Shown one piece after another: positions 22,978-35,584 of a stretch of DNA of 64,000 nucleotides. How positions within the stretch are numbered: the first letter of the stretch is position 1; each line of letters begins with the position of its first letter. The stretch covers positions 1-64,000 of the forward strand of contig CALNHX010005862.1 of NCBI GenBank assembly GCA_940337035.1, written 5' to 3'. This stretch comes from Agriotes lineatus (Eukaryota > Arthropoda > Insecta > Coleoptera > Elateridae). A model generated the notes under the pieces. The model did not search any database, was not told the DNA's origin, and was given only the letters and a program-made list of their open reading frames with translations. A program made the position numbers and the translations under genes.

Positions 22978-23099
22978 CGACACAAATCCAAGTTGTTGGT
23001 AGGGATGGTTGTCAATTCCCGGACCTACTCTTTTGAACCTAGTTTGCTTGCCGGAGTAGGTGCACCTGGTTCGGCGATCGTAAAAGAGTAGGTCGCCTG

Positions 23100-23345
23100 A
23101 TCCAGCGTTCCTTCAATGAATCGAACCGCTTTGCACCTAAGCCCTAAGCCGAACCGCACCAGTGCGCGGAGCGGCGGACCTGTGGAACGGAATGCCGGAC
23201 TCTCGCACCTAGGAGTGATCCGGCGTTCCTTCAATGAATCGAACCGTTTTGCACCTAAGCCGAACCGCGCCAGCTCTGAGGAGCGCGGAACTGTGAAACA
23301 GAATGCCGGACTCGCGCTCGTATGAAGTGGATCGGATCGCTTCTC
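23100..23345 (+). repeat. Tandem duplication in the hAT subterminal region
   Basis: Two copies, about 117 bp apart, of a unit starting TTCCTTCAATGAATCGAACC, with CACCTAAGC and AACCGC(A/G)CCAG. Probably subterminal binding-site sequence for the transposase, by analogy with other hATs. Confidence 0.75.
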
Positions 23346-23814
23346 TTTCTGGGTCCGCAGACGTTGAATTTGAAATCGGAATGAAAATTAATCGACGCGG
23401 TTTGCGCTTTGCAATCGTTCGTAACTGAGTATGAACTGCTTAATCTACGCTAGGAATTTCAGATTCGGATTTGGAATTACGGGATCGTTATGGCAATGCC
23501 TCGCGTGTTGTGTCTAACAAAATCATACACCATGTACTGTTGCAGTCTATACGATAGTTTCTAAAAACATGAGGGAAAAATAAAATGCTTTGATGATAAC
23601 GAATTTAAAAACAGTATAATTTTTTCTTAACAAAAGCACAATGAGTAACAACAATAAGTTATAAACAAAAATAAAATATTCTGAATGTCTTGAAACAAAA
23701 ATAAATCATATACTTTGGAAAACTATAGGTATAAAAAAATAAAATATAAAACTTAAATACATATATAGATGGATACACATATCTATACTTAGGTTCTTAT
23801 TTCTAGTTTCTAGC

Positions 23815-25883
23815 CTACAAAAACTCACTATTAATATTTAAAAACATGAGTTTCTCCACTTTATTCGTTGCTAAACGTGTTCTTCTGTCATTTAAGACTA
23901 GTCCCGTTTTCGAAAAAAGTCTTTCACATGGGACTGAAGTGGCCAATGCGCAACAACTTTCTCTTACAATATTACTTATATTTGGAAATAAGTATCCATT
24001 GTCTTTCCACCACTGGAATGGATCGTTATTTCGACTGACTACTTCGCATTCTAAATAGCGCTGAACTTCCATTATTGCACGAGAACTTCAAGTAAGTCCC
24101 CGGAATTTCTACATTTGATAACATTTTATCAATAGATGTCCAAATACTTAGGGAATCGGCCGATTTTGAAGTTGATGGGACAGGTTCTGCAGGTTCAATA
24201 TTTGTAGACGTATTCTTGGACAATCTGCTTTTTTCTAAAAGTTTTTCGGAAATTCTATTAATGATGTGTTTTTTCACCTTCTCTACAGCCTCTTTATCTC
24301 GAAACGCATATATTTTAAATCTAGGGTCCAAAAAAGTGCATGTGGCTAGGGTTGTACTAAATTCAATATTTGTAAACCGGTCTTCTAGTCCTTTTTTTAA
24401 ATCTCTTACAATCTGCAGCGATTCTTTGCATTTTAGTGGCGTTTCTCTATCTTTCAGTAAATCCCCCATAATATTTAGGAGACCCCCAGTAAACACGATT
24501 ACCAGAGATGCAGTCATGTACTTATCTCCGCTAACAGCTCTTGTAACATTTTCAAACGGAGATAAGATTTTCACTAAATCTTTCATTAGCTCCCATTCTT
24601 CAAAAGAAATTTGCGGCAAAGGCGTATTTAAAACTGCAGTAGTCATCCTTATTGAATCTTCCAACTCAATAAACCGTTCCAACATATAAAAAGTGGAATT
24701 CCACCGGGTGTCGACATCCTGTATAATTTTCTTTGGGACTTCTGTGCCACTAGTTTTTTGGTGCGACATTAGTTTCGCTGTCGCTGCGGAACTTCTTTTA
24801 AAATTCCCAACAATTTGTTTAATTTTTTTTATGGTGTTGGCAGTGGTCGCATTTTTTAAAGTGTTTTGCACGATCAAATTGAGGGTGTGGGCGTAGCAAC
24901 CAAAGTGTCTCCATTTTACTTCTTTCGTTATTGCCTTGACGATGTTAGCTGCATTATCGCTTACGGCTAATAAAATTTTATTTTCCAAACCCCATTCTAA
25001 AATGGTGGTTTTCAAATCGTCAGCCAAATTTTCACTTGTGTGACTTTCAGTAAATACAGCACATTTTAGCAGCATCGACTTCAGTTCAAAATTGTTGTTT
25101 AAATAATGTACAGTTATACCTATAAAACTTTCATTATTGATAGAAGTCCAACAATCCGTCGTTAGGCAAACGCTCAAGACACTTTTTATTTCATCTTTGC
25201 ATTTATTAATACACTTCTCATGCAAAGCTGGTATTAACGATTTTGAAATAGTTTGCCTATTGGGCAAGCTATACGAAGGATTAAGTATTTTCACAAACCT
25301 TCGAAAACCTTTGTCTTCAACTATACGAAATGGTTGATAGTCGAGGGTAAAAATTGTCAACAATTCATCGTTCATTTGTTTTTTTAAATTCATTGGAATT
25401 TTCTTTTTTGAAAAAAATGAAGATACGGTAGTCTGCCGGGGCTTATCAATTTTCCCCTTAACAGAAGGTGCCCATGAAATCGTAGAAGAAGATATGCTTT
25501 AGCTCCAGCTGCTGACAGTGATCCAGACGACAAAGGGGAAGATTCGGATTCAATGTTACGCCCTTGTTCTTGATTATCCTGTTGGTAAGGTAACACATAA
25601 TAATCATAAAAAAACGGAAAAAAAACTGTAAACTTACTTGTTGTGGTGTTGATGTGCTTTCGGCTTGAATATTTTCTGGGGCGGTAATCAATTTTACTGT
25701 TGGGTGTTTGCGTTGCATATGCCTCTTCATGTTCGATGTAGAACTTTTGTAACACATCTTTTGGCTACATAAATCGCACTTTGCGAAATCTTTATCGAGC
25801 GCAGAAAAAAAGTTCCACATAACACTGCGTTGCTTACAACACATTTTGGTTTCACTAAATTCGAAATAACTTAGAATGCACAC
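23815..25883 (-). pseudogene. hAT transposase, ZBED-like, with two frameshifts
   Basis: Order on the minus strand: BED zinc finger (FAKCDLCSQKMCYKSSTSNM then KRHMQRKHP, C2H2 pattern) at 25850-25690; a plausible 59-bp intron (25579-25637, GTAAGT...CAACAG); a frame change near 25480-25540; the main catalytic block 25393-24120 with TTDCWTS, AVSDNAANI, GCYAHTLNL and DVDTRWNST; a second frame change near 24100; and the C-terminal dimerisation domain at 24072-23815 (SVPCERLFSKTG, DRRTRL). The hAT acidic residues (D, D and the E of CERLF) are recognisable. The transposase would cut and paste the element, but this copy cannot make a full protein without correction of both shifts. Confidence 0.88.
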
Positions 25884-28800
25884 ACTGAGGTTCAGTCAGT
25901 TTATGAAGTAAATTGTAAAGAAGGGGAGAAAATAATCTCTTCATTTAAAAAGGGAAAGGGCAAGAACTTCTAAAGAAACAGAATATTTTCTGTTTGCTAC
26001 TTAATGTTTACAAATAATTGTACCGGCATTGTTTTAATAGTAAATCATAGCTGGTGGAAGTGTATCGCAACGCAGCCATAAGTTTTCATTAAATGGGAAT
26101 TTATCACATCTGTAGGAGTTGAAAAAATATACATAGTAAATGTTTAATTTCAGTTAGAAGAGGTTTGAAAAATGGTAAGCGCTTACAGAATACACGAAAT
26201 CTGAGATTGGTCTATTTGTTGATGTTATTGAAACATTTTAGACTCGTAGGTAACAAATTAAATTAATGGGGCCGTTTCTGTTTACGATAACGTTCGTGGG
26301 ATTTGCCGAATATGTTGTTTTTATGGTGTTAATTTACGACAGCATAATTTTTGTGCTTTAAAATGTCATTAAGGTATAAATAGAAAAAAGGGAAAACAGC
26401 TCATATTTTTAAATTGTATTAAGACATATTTAATTTTGTAACAGTTATTGATGCCCTGCTAATGCAATGAAAGAAATCTTTCACAATTTCTAACCCGAGC
26501 CGTCGGATTCAAATCAAAATCACGTCCCCTACATTAACATTTGAGTCATAAGATGCGATCGTAGGTGCAGGCCCGTCCGAAATCCGACTCCGGCCACTCC
26601 GGCATCTAGCGAGACCTTCAATTCCCGGCGACCGGGAGCGGAACTGTGAACCTAGTTTCCTGCACCTAGTTCGGAGTCGGATCAGGTGCACCTGATCCTT
26701 TAGCGGAACAGGTTTTACCATCCCTAGTTGTTGGTTATGGTACCCAGAACTGAGGCAGTATTGCCAAGTTGAATAGCAATGCTAATTCTTTGAATTAGGA
26801 ATGAAGTTGACCTTTTCTCTTTATTGACTTTTGTAATTTTTTGCCAATTTCTCTAATAAATTTCAATGCATTTATGCCCCAAACTCCAAAAGTTTCAATT
26901 GCCAAAGGATAGAAGAGATAATTATTTTGTAAATTTAGATATTTTTTTTATTTGTCTTTCTCGGCAAGGAGTGCTGCTGAACCAACGTTTTTGGAAGAAT
27001 TTAGAACATGGGATGCTGCCAAAGTGTCTATGCAAGTGAAATCCCACACTACTGCCTTACCAAACTTCCATGGAATGAGTGACATTCCATCAGGACGCCT
27101 TCTATCATTGCGGCTTGTACCAAGAGGCTCAAGAATGGCAGAAATTTCTGCAGAAATCAGAGCCTTCTTAATTAAGTCGTCAACTTCATGGTGACAAACT
27201 ATGTAAACCAAACTCATCTACAAGAGAATTGTTTAACACATATGGGAGAACCTAGACGAAGGCCAACAGCAATTCTGAAAGATTCATTGTCCAGAAGAGT
27301 ACCGAGAGAAGCAACTGGCAGAGCATTTAACCAGGCTCCTGATTCAGCAGAAGAAACTGCCATGAGTCGAGCCTTAATTTGAGTATTGGAAGCCGACCCA
27401 AGCAAATCACTTGCAACTAAATTCAAAAGTGGTCTATCCCATGCCTTCTGCATTCTCTGTTGACTTTCAGACAAAGTTAAACCTGTAGAAGATTGCCAAA
27501 TCTCCAAACCCTCACTAAAATTTATTTTAAAAGTTCCAAAAAAAGATGGAAGAATTTGCTTCATTAAAAGTTGAGCACACACAAAAGAAGACAAGAAACA
27601 AGGAATAGCCAAAGAGGAAATAGATCTAATACCTAAACCACCAAGGTCAACAGGCAAAGATGCTTGTTTCCAAGTAATTTCATCAATAATATTGTTGGCG
27701 ATTCTTTCTAGGGATTGTCTAAAGAGATTGTCAATTTCTTCCAAGATGGATGAAAAATTCCATGTAGGATGACACCTTAAAAAATAAATAAATTTTGGTA
27801 CTGCAAGATAATGTTTAAGAAGACAAAAAGGAATGTGTGCAGGTAAGTCATCCAATTTTGCTGACACTTGTAAAAAAATTTGTTTTATGATTCCAAAAAA
27901 AGAAATCAGAGCAGTATTTGTTAAAGGACTACCTAATAAAAATAAATCTGATATTTTCAAAATTTTAATTCCAGGACAAATAGAATCAAATTTTGAAAAA
28001 ATAGAGGAACTAAAATCTTTCACAATGACAATTCGCATTTATCAAAATTTAACTCAGACAGAGATTTAACTAAATTATGTATTGTTAGACAAAATAACAT
28101 AGGACTGAGTGGATCCCCTTGTTGAACACCAGATTGAGACAAAATTTCACCATCATCAAACATTAAAGAAGTAGGGTTACGATAACATTGAAAAATAAAA
28201 GGAGAAATATCGGGTGAAATTTTGACAACTTCCGTTAACATGACACTTCTATTAATCGTATTAAAAGCATTACGAAAATCCAACTTTAAAAATACCTCAT
28301 TGTCTACTTTGGGATTAAAGCAAAGATATTGTCTGGCAGAATGTACAACAGCTTCACAACCTCCTCTAGTTCCGAAACCAAATTGTAAAGGTCGAAAAAA
28401 TTGACCAAGATGGTCCTTTAAATAAAAACAACAAATTTTGGCAACAAGTCGTCTAAAGAAGTTACCTACGGCGATCGGTCTGATTCCCCACCTTTCTTTG
28501 CCAGAGCGCAAAGTGAAGCGCCATATAAAGTTGGGCACACTTCAGGGGTCACTCTGCCAGAAAGCATAAAATTACATAGAGACGTAAGGGAGGTGAGAAG
28601 AATATCACCGGATGCTCCCGCGCTGTAACTCAACATATCTTGAATATGAGAAGGTCTCAATGAATCCAGTCCACCAGCAGAACCAGAATTGAAAGAATTG
28701 ACTGCCATGATTACCTCTTGTCTTGAGATTGTCAACGGAACTATATCAGAAAGCAAATCTGGAAGATTTTCTTGAGTTCCCGAAGGATGTTTGGGTTGCA

Positions 28801-29560
28801 ATGAAGACGTAGCTTCTGAAAATTCGGCGACAGTGTCAGTGGAACCCAGGAATCTGATTGCACCAGAAAGATCTCCATCTGAAACCTTGCCAATGATCTT
28901 CTTAACATTATTTCCAGAAAGAACTTCTCTTCTCTTTTCTCTAGGATACGAAGTTATTTTCGGCAAGGCGTTATTGAAATTTTTCAATATAATAGATGTA
29001 ATCGAAGTATTTGTTCTACGTTCATGTGGAACTTGAAGAGATTTGTACGAAAAAGTTAGTAAATTTTCCCAAGAACCTAAATCGTTAGTGTTAACACAAA
29101 TATCAATCATTTTTGCAAGAGTAGAAGCAGCCAGAAGCCTAGTAGCTTTCGGAAGTCTTTTTACTACAATAGACGAACTCTTAAAAGACGCGATACGTGT
29201 ATGAAGGCTTGATTCATAATTACTAGGAGATGATATTTTAAATTGTTCAATTTTAGATTCTTTATGAGCCTTGCTCTTGTGTATTTTGAGATTGATAAAA
29301 AGGTTTCCACAAATATCTCAACATAATTTTTTGGACTTCTTTTTGATGACGACGGGATACCTCGTACCATGTTCAGCACAGTCTTCATTGATGAAATGGT
29401 TGAAACACAGCAAAATCTCACAGACATGACAGCTGGCGAAAACTTCCTTCTTGCAACACGAAACCTCACAAAACTGGGTACCAAGGTGGCAATCAGCATC
29501 TTCTTGGGGAGCTTTACTTTTTCTTAGATTCATTAAGCACGACTAAATTGTTCTTCTTGA

Positions 29561-30053
29561 TTAAAAACTGTTGCAAATAAACGATTTTGATGTCTGACAG
29601 TGACAAATTATGACATTATAAACGGATTAGACTGTTATCAACCTATATTTTATTGGTTATAAATTTGTAAATGCCGCTTTTTGCTCCATTTATGTGATCA
29701 ACTTAATTTATACATAATACAATTACTTTGTATTCGGATACTTGTAGTGGACAGGATTACTCATGTAGCTGCAATGTTTTTGGCTATTATGCAGAGTTCT
29801 CTACTAGAAAAAATTAATCACAAGATTATGGCTTCTGGTCACTCGCATATAAAATGCGCCGTTGACCATTAATTACTAGAGAAGCAAAAGAAGAGATCGG
29901 GTATGAAACTATTTCACCCTCAGAAATAGGCTACCTTAACAGATTATACTAAAAAAGAGCAACATTTCAAACCAAAACTATTAAGATTTTGCAAATTTGT
30001 TAAAAACAGAATTCGTAAAGAAACAAAAAAATACAAACATTGAGACATTTAAA
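29561..30053. other. AT-rich non-coding gap
   Basis: No domain or repeat recognised between the 5' end of LINE F and the repeat block starting near 30054. Confidence 0.4.
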
Positions 30054-30871
30054 TTACATGACTGTAAATGGTTAAAGTACCCCAAACAGTATGGAATAGT
30101 TTATTACAAGAACAGTTTAGACAAAATTAGGAATTTCAAAAAAATAATTTTAATAGGCTTGAACGATCCACAGATTTGCAACTAAGGAAACATTATAACG
30201 ACCGTTTGCTGGAATTACTTCCAATGATTCCTGAAGTTATAAAGGGCTCTACACCGACCTTAAAATCAGCGAGACTCCTCATAAAGACCCTGACATAGAA
30301 GATTATGAATCCGATGACTGAGAGATTAATTCTTATTACTTTTGGTGGTTTTTCTGCAATAAAATAACTATTCCTTTAATAGTTTTGACCTTTGTTATTA
30401 GAGAAACTTATAACATTAGGTTGACTTAACAAATGTTTATTATTTGCTTTATAAAGATATTTGGATAAAAATGACTTACGTTATTTTCTTACGAATCATT
30501 TGGACTTAAGTCGGCCCAAATTACTAAAATATATTTAAATAATAAATGTAAATTTGCACTTTTAGAACCTTGCTCTTAAGTACCTAACATGTTTAGGGAG
30601 AATAGAACGAAATATTAAAACAGGATATTTTTCAAGTAGCAGTAAAAAATGAAAAAATCACTGTTCTATTGGTGAGTTTATGACGTTTTCCTGCACATTA
30701 GAGATATGTTACTATGGTACAAAAACAAAGATTATATATTAGACAAATTAAGGTATAGAGCAGCATAAAACGTCAAGGTTGAAAAAATTTGATTCATGTA
30801 ATGTGTTTTGGTGCAGTTGACTTAATTTTAAACAGGAATATGTTTTATTTAGCCACTACAAAATAATAGAA
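30054..30871 (+). repeat. Repeat block B, copy 1, with remnant of an unidentified protein
   Basis: About 820 bp nearly colinear with 33798-34628. Begins ACTGTAAATGGTTAAAGTAC. A plus-strand remnant contains ERSTDLQLRKHYND and LLELLPMIPEV. This copy lacks about 20 bp present in copy 2 near the NDPLPVASKKK segment. It ends next to the LINE E start. I do not recognise the family. Confidence 0.7.
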
Positions 30872-30872
30872 G

Positions 30873-33400
30873 ATGAAACAGTAACAGACCTTGTGTGGTA
30901 ATTGTTAAATTTACTGATTATCGAAATCGTCATTCAGTGTTTAGCCATAAAAGAAAATTAAAGGCGTCAAACTATATAATCCAAGAAGAATTAACTTTCA
31001 AAATGTTAAATATGTTCAAGGAGCTACAAAAAACCGTGGGACGCAGTAACACATGGACCAGAGACAGAGTTTTGCACTGGAAGCCTGACAACAATTCGCA
31101 CTTCGTCATTAAATCCCAGGAAGATTTCCAGAATACCTTGAATGCCGGTGGAATGGCAAGAAACAAGTGATAATGGTTTTGGTAGGTGCACCTATCAATT
31201 TTTGTGGTGTGCTCTGATGAGATAACATTTTCTGTTAAGTTCTATTAAGTGTGCAACGTGCGATTAAGTCTTACTTTTGCATTTTGTAAATAAAGCTTAT
31301 ATTTATATAATTTTTTGCTAATATTTGTTTAAATTCTAAGTACAATTTAAATAATTTCTAATTTATGAATAGCCTTAAGTTTACATATTTTAAATGTATG
31401 GTCATTACAAGCCCATTATAATGAGATTAAAGAATTGTTAATTTGTAATCATTTTCACATTTTTGGAGTACGGGAAACCTTACTAACGACTTCTGTTTCA
31501 GGAAACATATGTAACATTAAAGGATATGACATTCTACAAGTTGATAAAGATGTTTCGGGAGGAATTTATATTTATTCCAATATAAAATACGAGGTAGTTA
31601 AAAGTAACCTTGAATATACAACATTTGAATCTTTGTGAATTAAAATTTCTGTTGATAATCAGCAGTTATTGTTAGGAATCATTTATAAATCTCCTAATAC
31701 TAGCAACTCTAAATTCCTAGGCGAGTTTGAGGAGTGTCTTTTACTACTGTCTCTTGCTTACGACGAAGTTTTTTGTGTAGAATATTTTAATTTGAAAATG
31801 TTAAATCTTGATGATATTATTAACATAAAATTTTTGGAAATAATTGAAGCACTTGGCTTTACTCAAATCATTGATAAACCTACACGTATCACGGCTATTA
31901 CTTCAACAGCTATCGATCTGATTATTGTTACGAACTCACACCTAGTTGTTCACTTACGGCTTTACCGATCATTCATTAATTTTTTGTTCTTTAAAAATTG
32001 TTAATGGTAGTAAATGTAATCCAATTGTTCGATCCTACTGCAATTTTAAAGAATTTTATATTGATTTATTTAATATTCATTTAATTGAAGCTCTATGGAA
32101 ATTAATAACAACCATATTCGACATTCATGCTCTGTATAAAGCAGTGCGTATAAGTAAGGCCCCAGCTCCTTGGCTTACTAATAATATTAAATCAATGATT
32201 GCACTTAGAAGTAAAGCTTTTAAAAGATTTAAGAATTCTAAATATCCTACTAATTTCAATTATTATAAAATGCTGCGTAATTATGTAACGAGTGCTATTC
32301 GTAGAGAAAAGAAGGCCTATTTACATTTTAATAATAGAAATAGTAAACATGTGTGGAAGAAATTACAACATTTGAATATATATACCGAAAAACAAATCAA
32401 TGATCTTCCAGATAACATACCTGATGTGAATAAAATAAATAATTATTTTATTGAATCTGTACAATGGTGAATTAAACAACCAGATCAAAACTCACCGCAC
32501 TGATATTATTGGATTTCTCTAAAGCATTTGGCACTATAAATCACCAACTGTTACTAGCTTTATTACATTGTTATGGTTATGTTCAGTCAAGGTCACAAAT
32601 AGTTTAACAATTGATCATAGGTTAAGATTTAGGGAGCATATTAACAAAAACATTCAAAAAGCTTACACAGCATTAAAACAACTTTATTACAAAAGACAGT
32701 TGATGACAATAAAAACGAAAACACTTCTATAGGAAGCTCTAGCTCTTTCCCACTTTTATTTTTGTGATGTAGTATATGATCCTTGTATTGATAGTCACGA
32801 TTGCACATAAATCCAGTTAGTTCAGAATAGCTGCTTGCGTTTTATTTATGGCATTCGAAAATTTGAAAGAATTTCACATAAATTAACGGAGATCAATTGA
32901 CTCAATATAAAAAAATCGGTCTTCTTCACTCATCATGTTTTTTTCAAAAATTAATAAAAAACAAGAATCCTCCGTATTTATACAACAAAATCAGATTGAA
33001 CATTAGATTTAAAAATTTTATTTAATAATTACTCCTCCAACTCATAAAACTACCTTTCTTGAACGATCCTTTTCTTATAACATTTTTTTAAACTATATAA
33101 TTCTGTTTGTGGTAAATATAAACAATAGGGCTGTTGGAAATTTAAAGCTTACCTCACTTTTTCCTTGAAAAAATTGCAGTAGGGCGTTTTAATACAATAC
33201 TTGAACTTTTTTTTATCTTGTATTTTGTACTTTGAATTTTGTCTATCAGGGTTAGGCGTTAGAGCAGTATGTGGCAATGCCACTATTCTGAACCTCGCCC
33301 TGAGGTTGGCTAGTGCTACATGCATACAATATTTAACTGTTATTTTGTTATATTTATATTGTGTTTTGCCAATAAAGACATTATTATTATTATTAAATAA
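30873..33400 (+). pseudogene. LINE E: Jockey/CR1-like element with ORF1 tail, endonuclease, deleted RT and (ATT)n tail
   Basis: An ORF1-like C-terminus at 30895-31170 (KLKASNYIIQEELT, WTRDRVLHWKP). The endonuclease occupies 31435-32010 (LLGIIYKSPN then STAIDLIIVTNS and, in another frame, YGFTDHSLIF). A connector runs 31946-32470 (APAPWLTNNIKSMI). The RT is reduced to LLDFSKAFGTINHQLLLALL (about 32500) joined by deletion to the thumb region LTIDHRLRFREHI (about 32600). The C-terminus reads NSCLRFIYGIRKFERISHKL. The 3' UTR ends with AATAAAGAC(ATT)n at about 33375-33395. Frame changes and the RT deletion make it dead. Confidence 0.78.
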
Positions 33401-33639
33401 AATTGTACTGCATGTTTGTATTATCGTTAACCTTTTTTACCTTGCGGTGTAGAGGCTGGTGCTTTATGTGCTTGCATCTGGCGGTACAATGCTAAACTTG
33501 CCCCGGATTCGGGATACAAAGTTGGAGCGCACCTTTTGTGCTTGCATAGCAACCATTGCGTGTGTCATGTTGATGTTTTGACCTTGTTACTCTATCTCTT
33601 AAGTCTGTAGATCTGAGTAGAGCACAGTTAATTTGGTGC

Positions 33640-33790
33640 CCAACTGTGAATTTTGCAAACCAAACATTGCACGATTTAGCGATTAACCTGTATTAAAATT
33701 AATATTCCTAATAAAATAATTGTAAACTAATAACGATCAAAAGGTTAAGGTTAGGGGTAATTTAATGGAATACAGCACTGCAAAATGTCT
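33640..33790 (+). repeat. Repeat block A, copy 1
   Basis: About 145 bp beginning near AACCAAACATTGCACGATTT and containing AACCTGTATTAAAATTAATA. Repeated in the same direction at 34890-35036. Immediately followed by block B copy 2. Confidence 0.75.
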
Positions 33791-33797
33791 TCAAATT

Positions 33798-34628
33798 ACT
33801 GTAAATGGTTAAAGTACACCAAACACTGCGGAATAATTTACTACAAGAACAGTTTAGATAAAAATAAAGAATTTCAAGAAATTTATTTTAATAGATGTGG
33901 ACGATCACAGATTTGCAACTAAGGAAACGTTATAATGACCCCCTTCCTGTAGCTTCTAAGAAGAAGGATCGTTTGCTGGAATTGCTTCCAATGATTCCTG
34001 AAGTTATAAAGGGCCCTACACCAACCTTCAAATCAGCGAGACTCTTGATAAAGACCCTGACTTAGAAGAGAGATTAATTCTTATTACTTTTGTTTTCTTT
34101 ACAATAAAATAACTATCCCTTTAATAGCTTTAACCTTTGTTACTAGAGAAACTTATACCATTAGATTGTCTTAGCAAATGTTTATTATTTGCTTTATAAA
34201 GATATTTAGATAAAAATGACTGATGTTGTTTTCTTACGAATCATTTGGACTTCAGTCGGATCAAATTACTAAAATATATTTAAATAAATAAACATCAATT
34301 TGCACTTGTAGAACCTGGCTCTTACGTACCATGTTTAGGGAAAATAGAACGAAATACTAAAACGGATATTTTTCAAGTAGCAGTAAAAAATGTAAAAATG
34401 TAAAAATCACTGTTCTATTGGTGAGTTTATGACTTATGCACTTTTGCCCGTGTATTAGAGATATATTACTATGGTACAAAAACAAAGATAATATATTAGA
34501 CAAATTAAGGTATAGAGCAGCATAAAATGTCAAGGTTGAAGAAATTTGAATCATCTAATGTGTTTTGATGCAGTTGACATAATTTTAAACAGGAATATGT
34601 TTTACTTAGCTACTACAAAATAATAGAA
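33798..34628 (+). repeat. Repeat block B, copy 2
   Basis: Colinear with 30054-30871. Here the protein remnant is longer: TDLQLRKRYNDPLPVASKKK then DRLLELLPMIPEVIKGP, followed by a stop. The rest is AT-rich non-coding sequence shared with copy 1, ending at CTACAAAATAATAGAAGA. Confidence 0.72.
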
Positions 34629-34889
34629 GAAATCAAATTCTACTAAAAATACAATATAAATAAAAACAGTGAAAAAAGTTAGCAACGTTATTTAACGACT
34701 TGATCGCTACTACTTAATAACTTGCACAATTTAGAAAACTTAAAAACTTAAATTTTAAAATATCAAAATGTTTGCCATTAGTTTTTAGTCTGTAGTTTGC
34801 CATTAAACTAATCTCATAAGCTGACACTGTCAAGAGCATGACCCTCATTCTCGAGATAATTTGCCAATAACACTGCAGTGATAAAAATA

Positions 34890-35036
34890 ATTTTTAATTT
34901 TGCGAACCAAACATTTCACGATTTAGCGATAAACCTGTATTAAAATTAATATTCTCAATAAAGTAATTTTAAACTAATAACGATGTACAAGGTTAATGGT
35001 AATTTAATGAAACACAGCACTGCAAAATATCTTCAA
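34890..35036 (+). repeat. Repeat block A, copy 2
   Basis: Same sequence and direction as 33640-33790 with scattered differences, ending ...AAACACAGCACTGCAAAATA. No block B follows. Confidence 0.72.
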
Positions 35037-35039
35037 ATG

Positions 35040-35584
35040 CATTTTGAAAGTGCTACTAAATTTACTTAATTTTTGTCAATTTCATAATGTAAAGGAAATA
35101 CTTTAGCCAAGTACTTAAAATCTCAATCATGCAACTGAATACAAAAATGTTCTTAATCAACAAAGATTACCTTTAGTGTCAAGGTGAACCACACACAGTA
35201 TTGTTGAACTAACCCTGAAACTGAACAAAGCTTATAACAGGAAGGCCACCATGAGACTAATGCATGTGGGCATAAGTTTGGTGTTATTATACTTATTATG
35301 CCACTGCTGGGACTCTGGGATTGCCCAGCTTTACAACAGCAACATGTATATAAATTAATTCTATTGAACATCAGTTTTATCTTAGCTTTATCTGTCAAAC
35401 AATTAAAATAAACCCTGTTTCATTGTCCTTGATGTGTTTATTTATCGTTTGACCTATAAACTCATGAAAAATTTATTTTTGGTGTAAACAATATGGCTAG
35501 GAAATTTATTTAACTACATAAGTCTTAATTCGAATTCTTAGAATTGTAACCTATTATGTAATAGTAAATATATAATGAAACTAA
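35040..35584. other. Non-coding gap
   Basis: AT-rich, no TE protein, inverted repeat or exon recognised. Confidence 0.4.

Larger units (their letters stand above)
23000..26726 (-). mobile_element. hAT transposon, 3.7 kb, with perfect 8-bp TSD
   Basis: TSD GTTGTTGG at 22992-22999 and 26727-26734. Inverted termini begin TAGGGATGG. Subterminal GC-rich sequences at both ends contain inverted GGTGCACCTG blocks. It carries a degraded BED-finger transposase on the minus strand and sits at the 3' end of LINE F, with its own orientation the same as the LINE. Confidence 0.92.
22978..29560 (-). pseudogene. LINE F: reverse-transcriptase element with C-terminal PD-(D/E)xK-like motif, split by a hAT
   Basis: Read on the minus strand from about 29533: a Cys/His-rich N-terminus (CKKEVFASCHVCEILLCF..H) at 29533-29318; a connector (29110-28466); RT motif A FLKLDFRNAFNTINR (about 28270); motif B GVQQGDPLSPMLFCL (about 28095); a thumb region (28038-27214); then RRPDGMSLIPWKFGKAVVWDF (about 27050-27110), which resembles the RPD...D core of restriction-like endonucleases in site-specific LINEs; then AIETFGVWGI. 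The YxDD box (motif C) is missing, lost where the frame changes near 28020-28040. Several frame changes make it non-functional. The last bases of the 3' end lie beyond the hAT, below 23000. Clade not identified. Confidence 0.7.
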
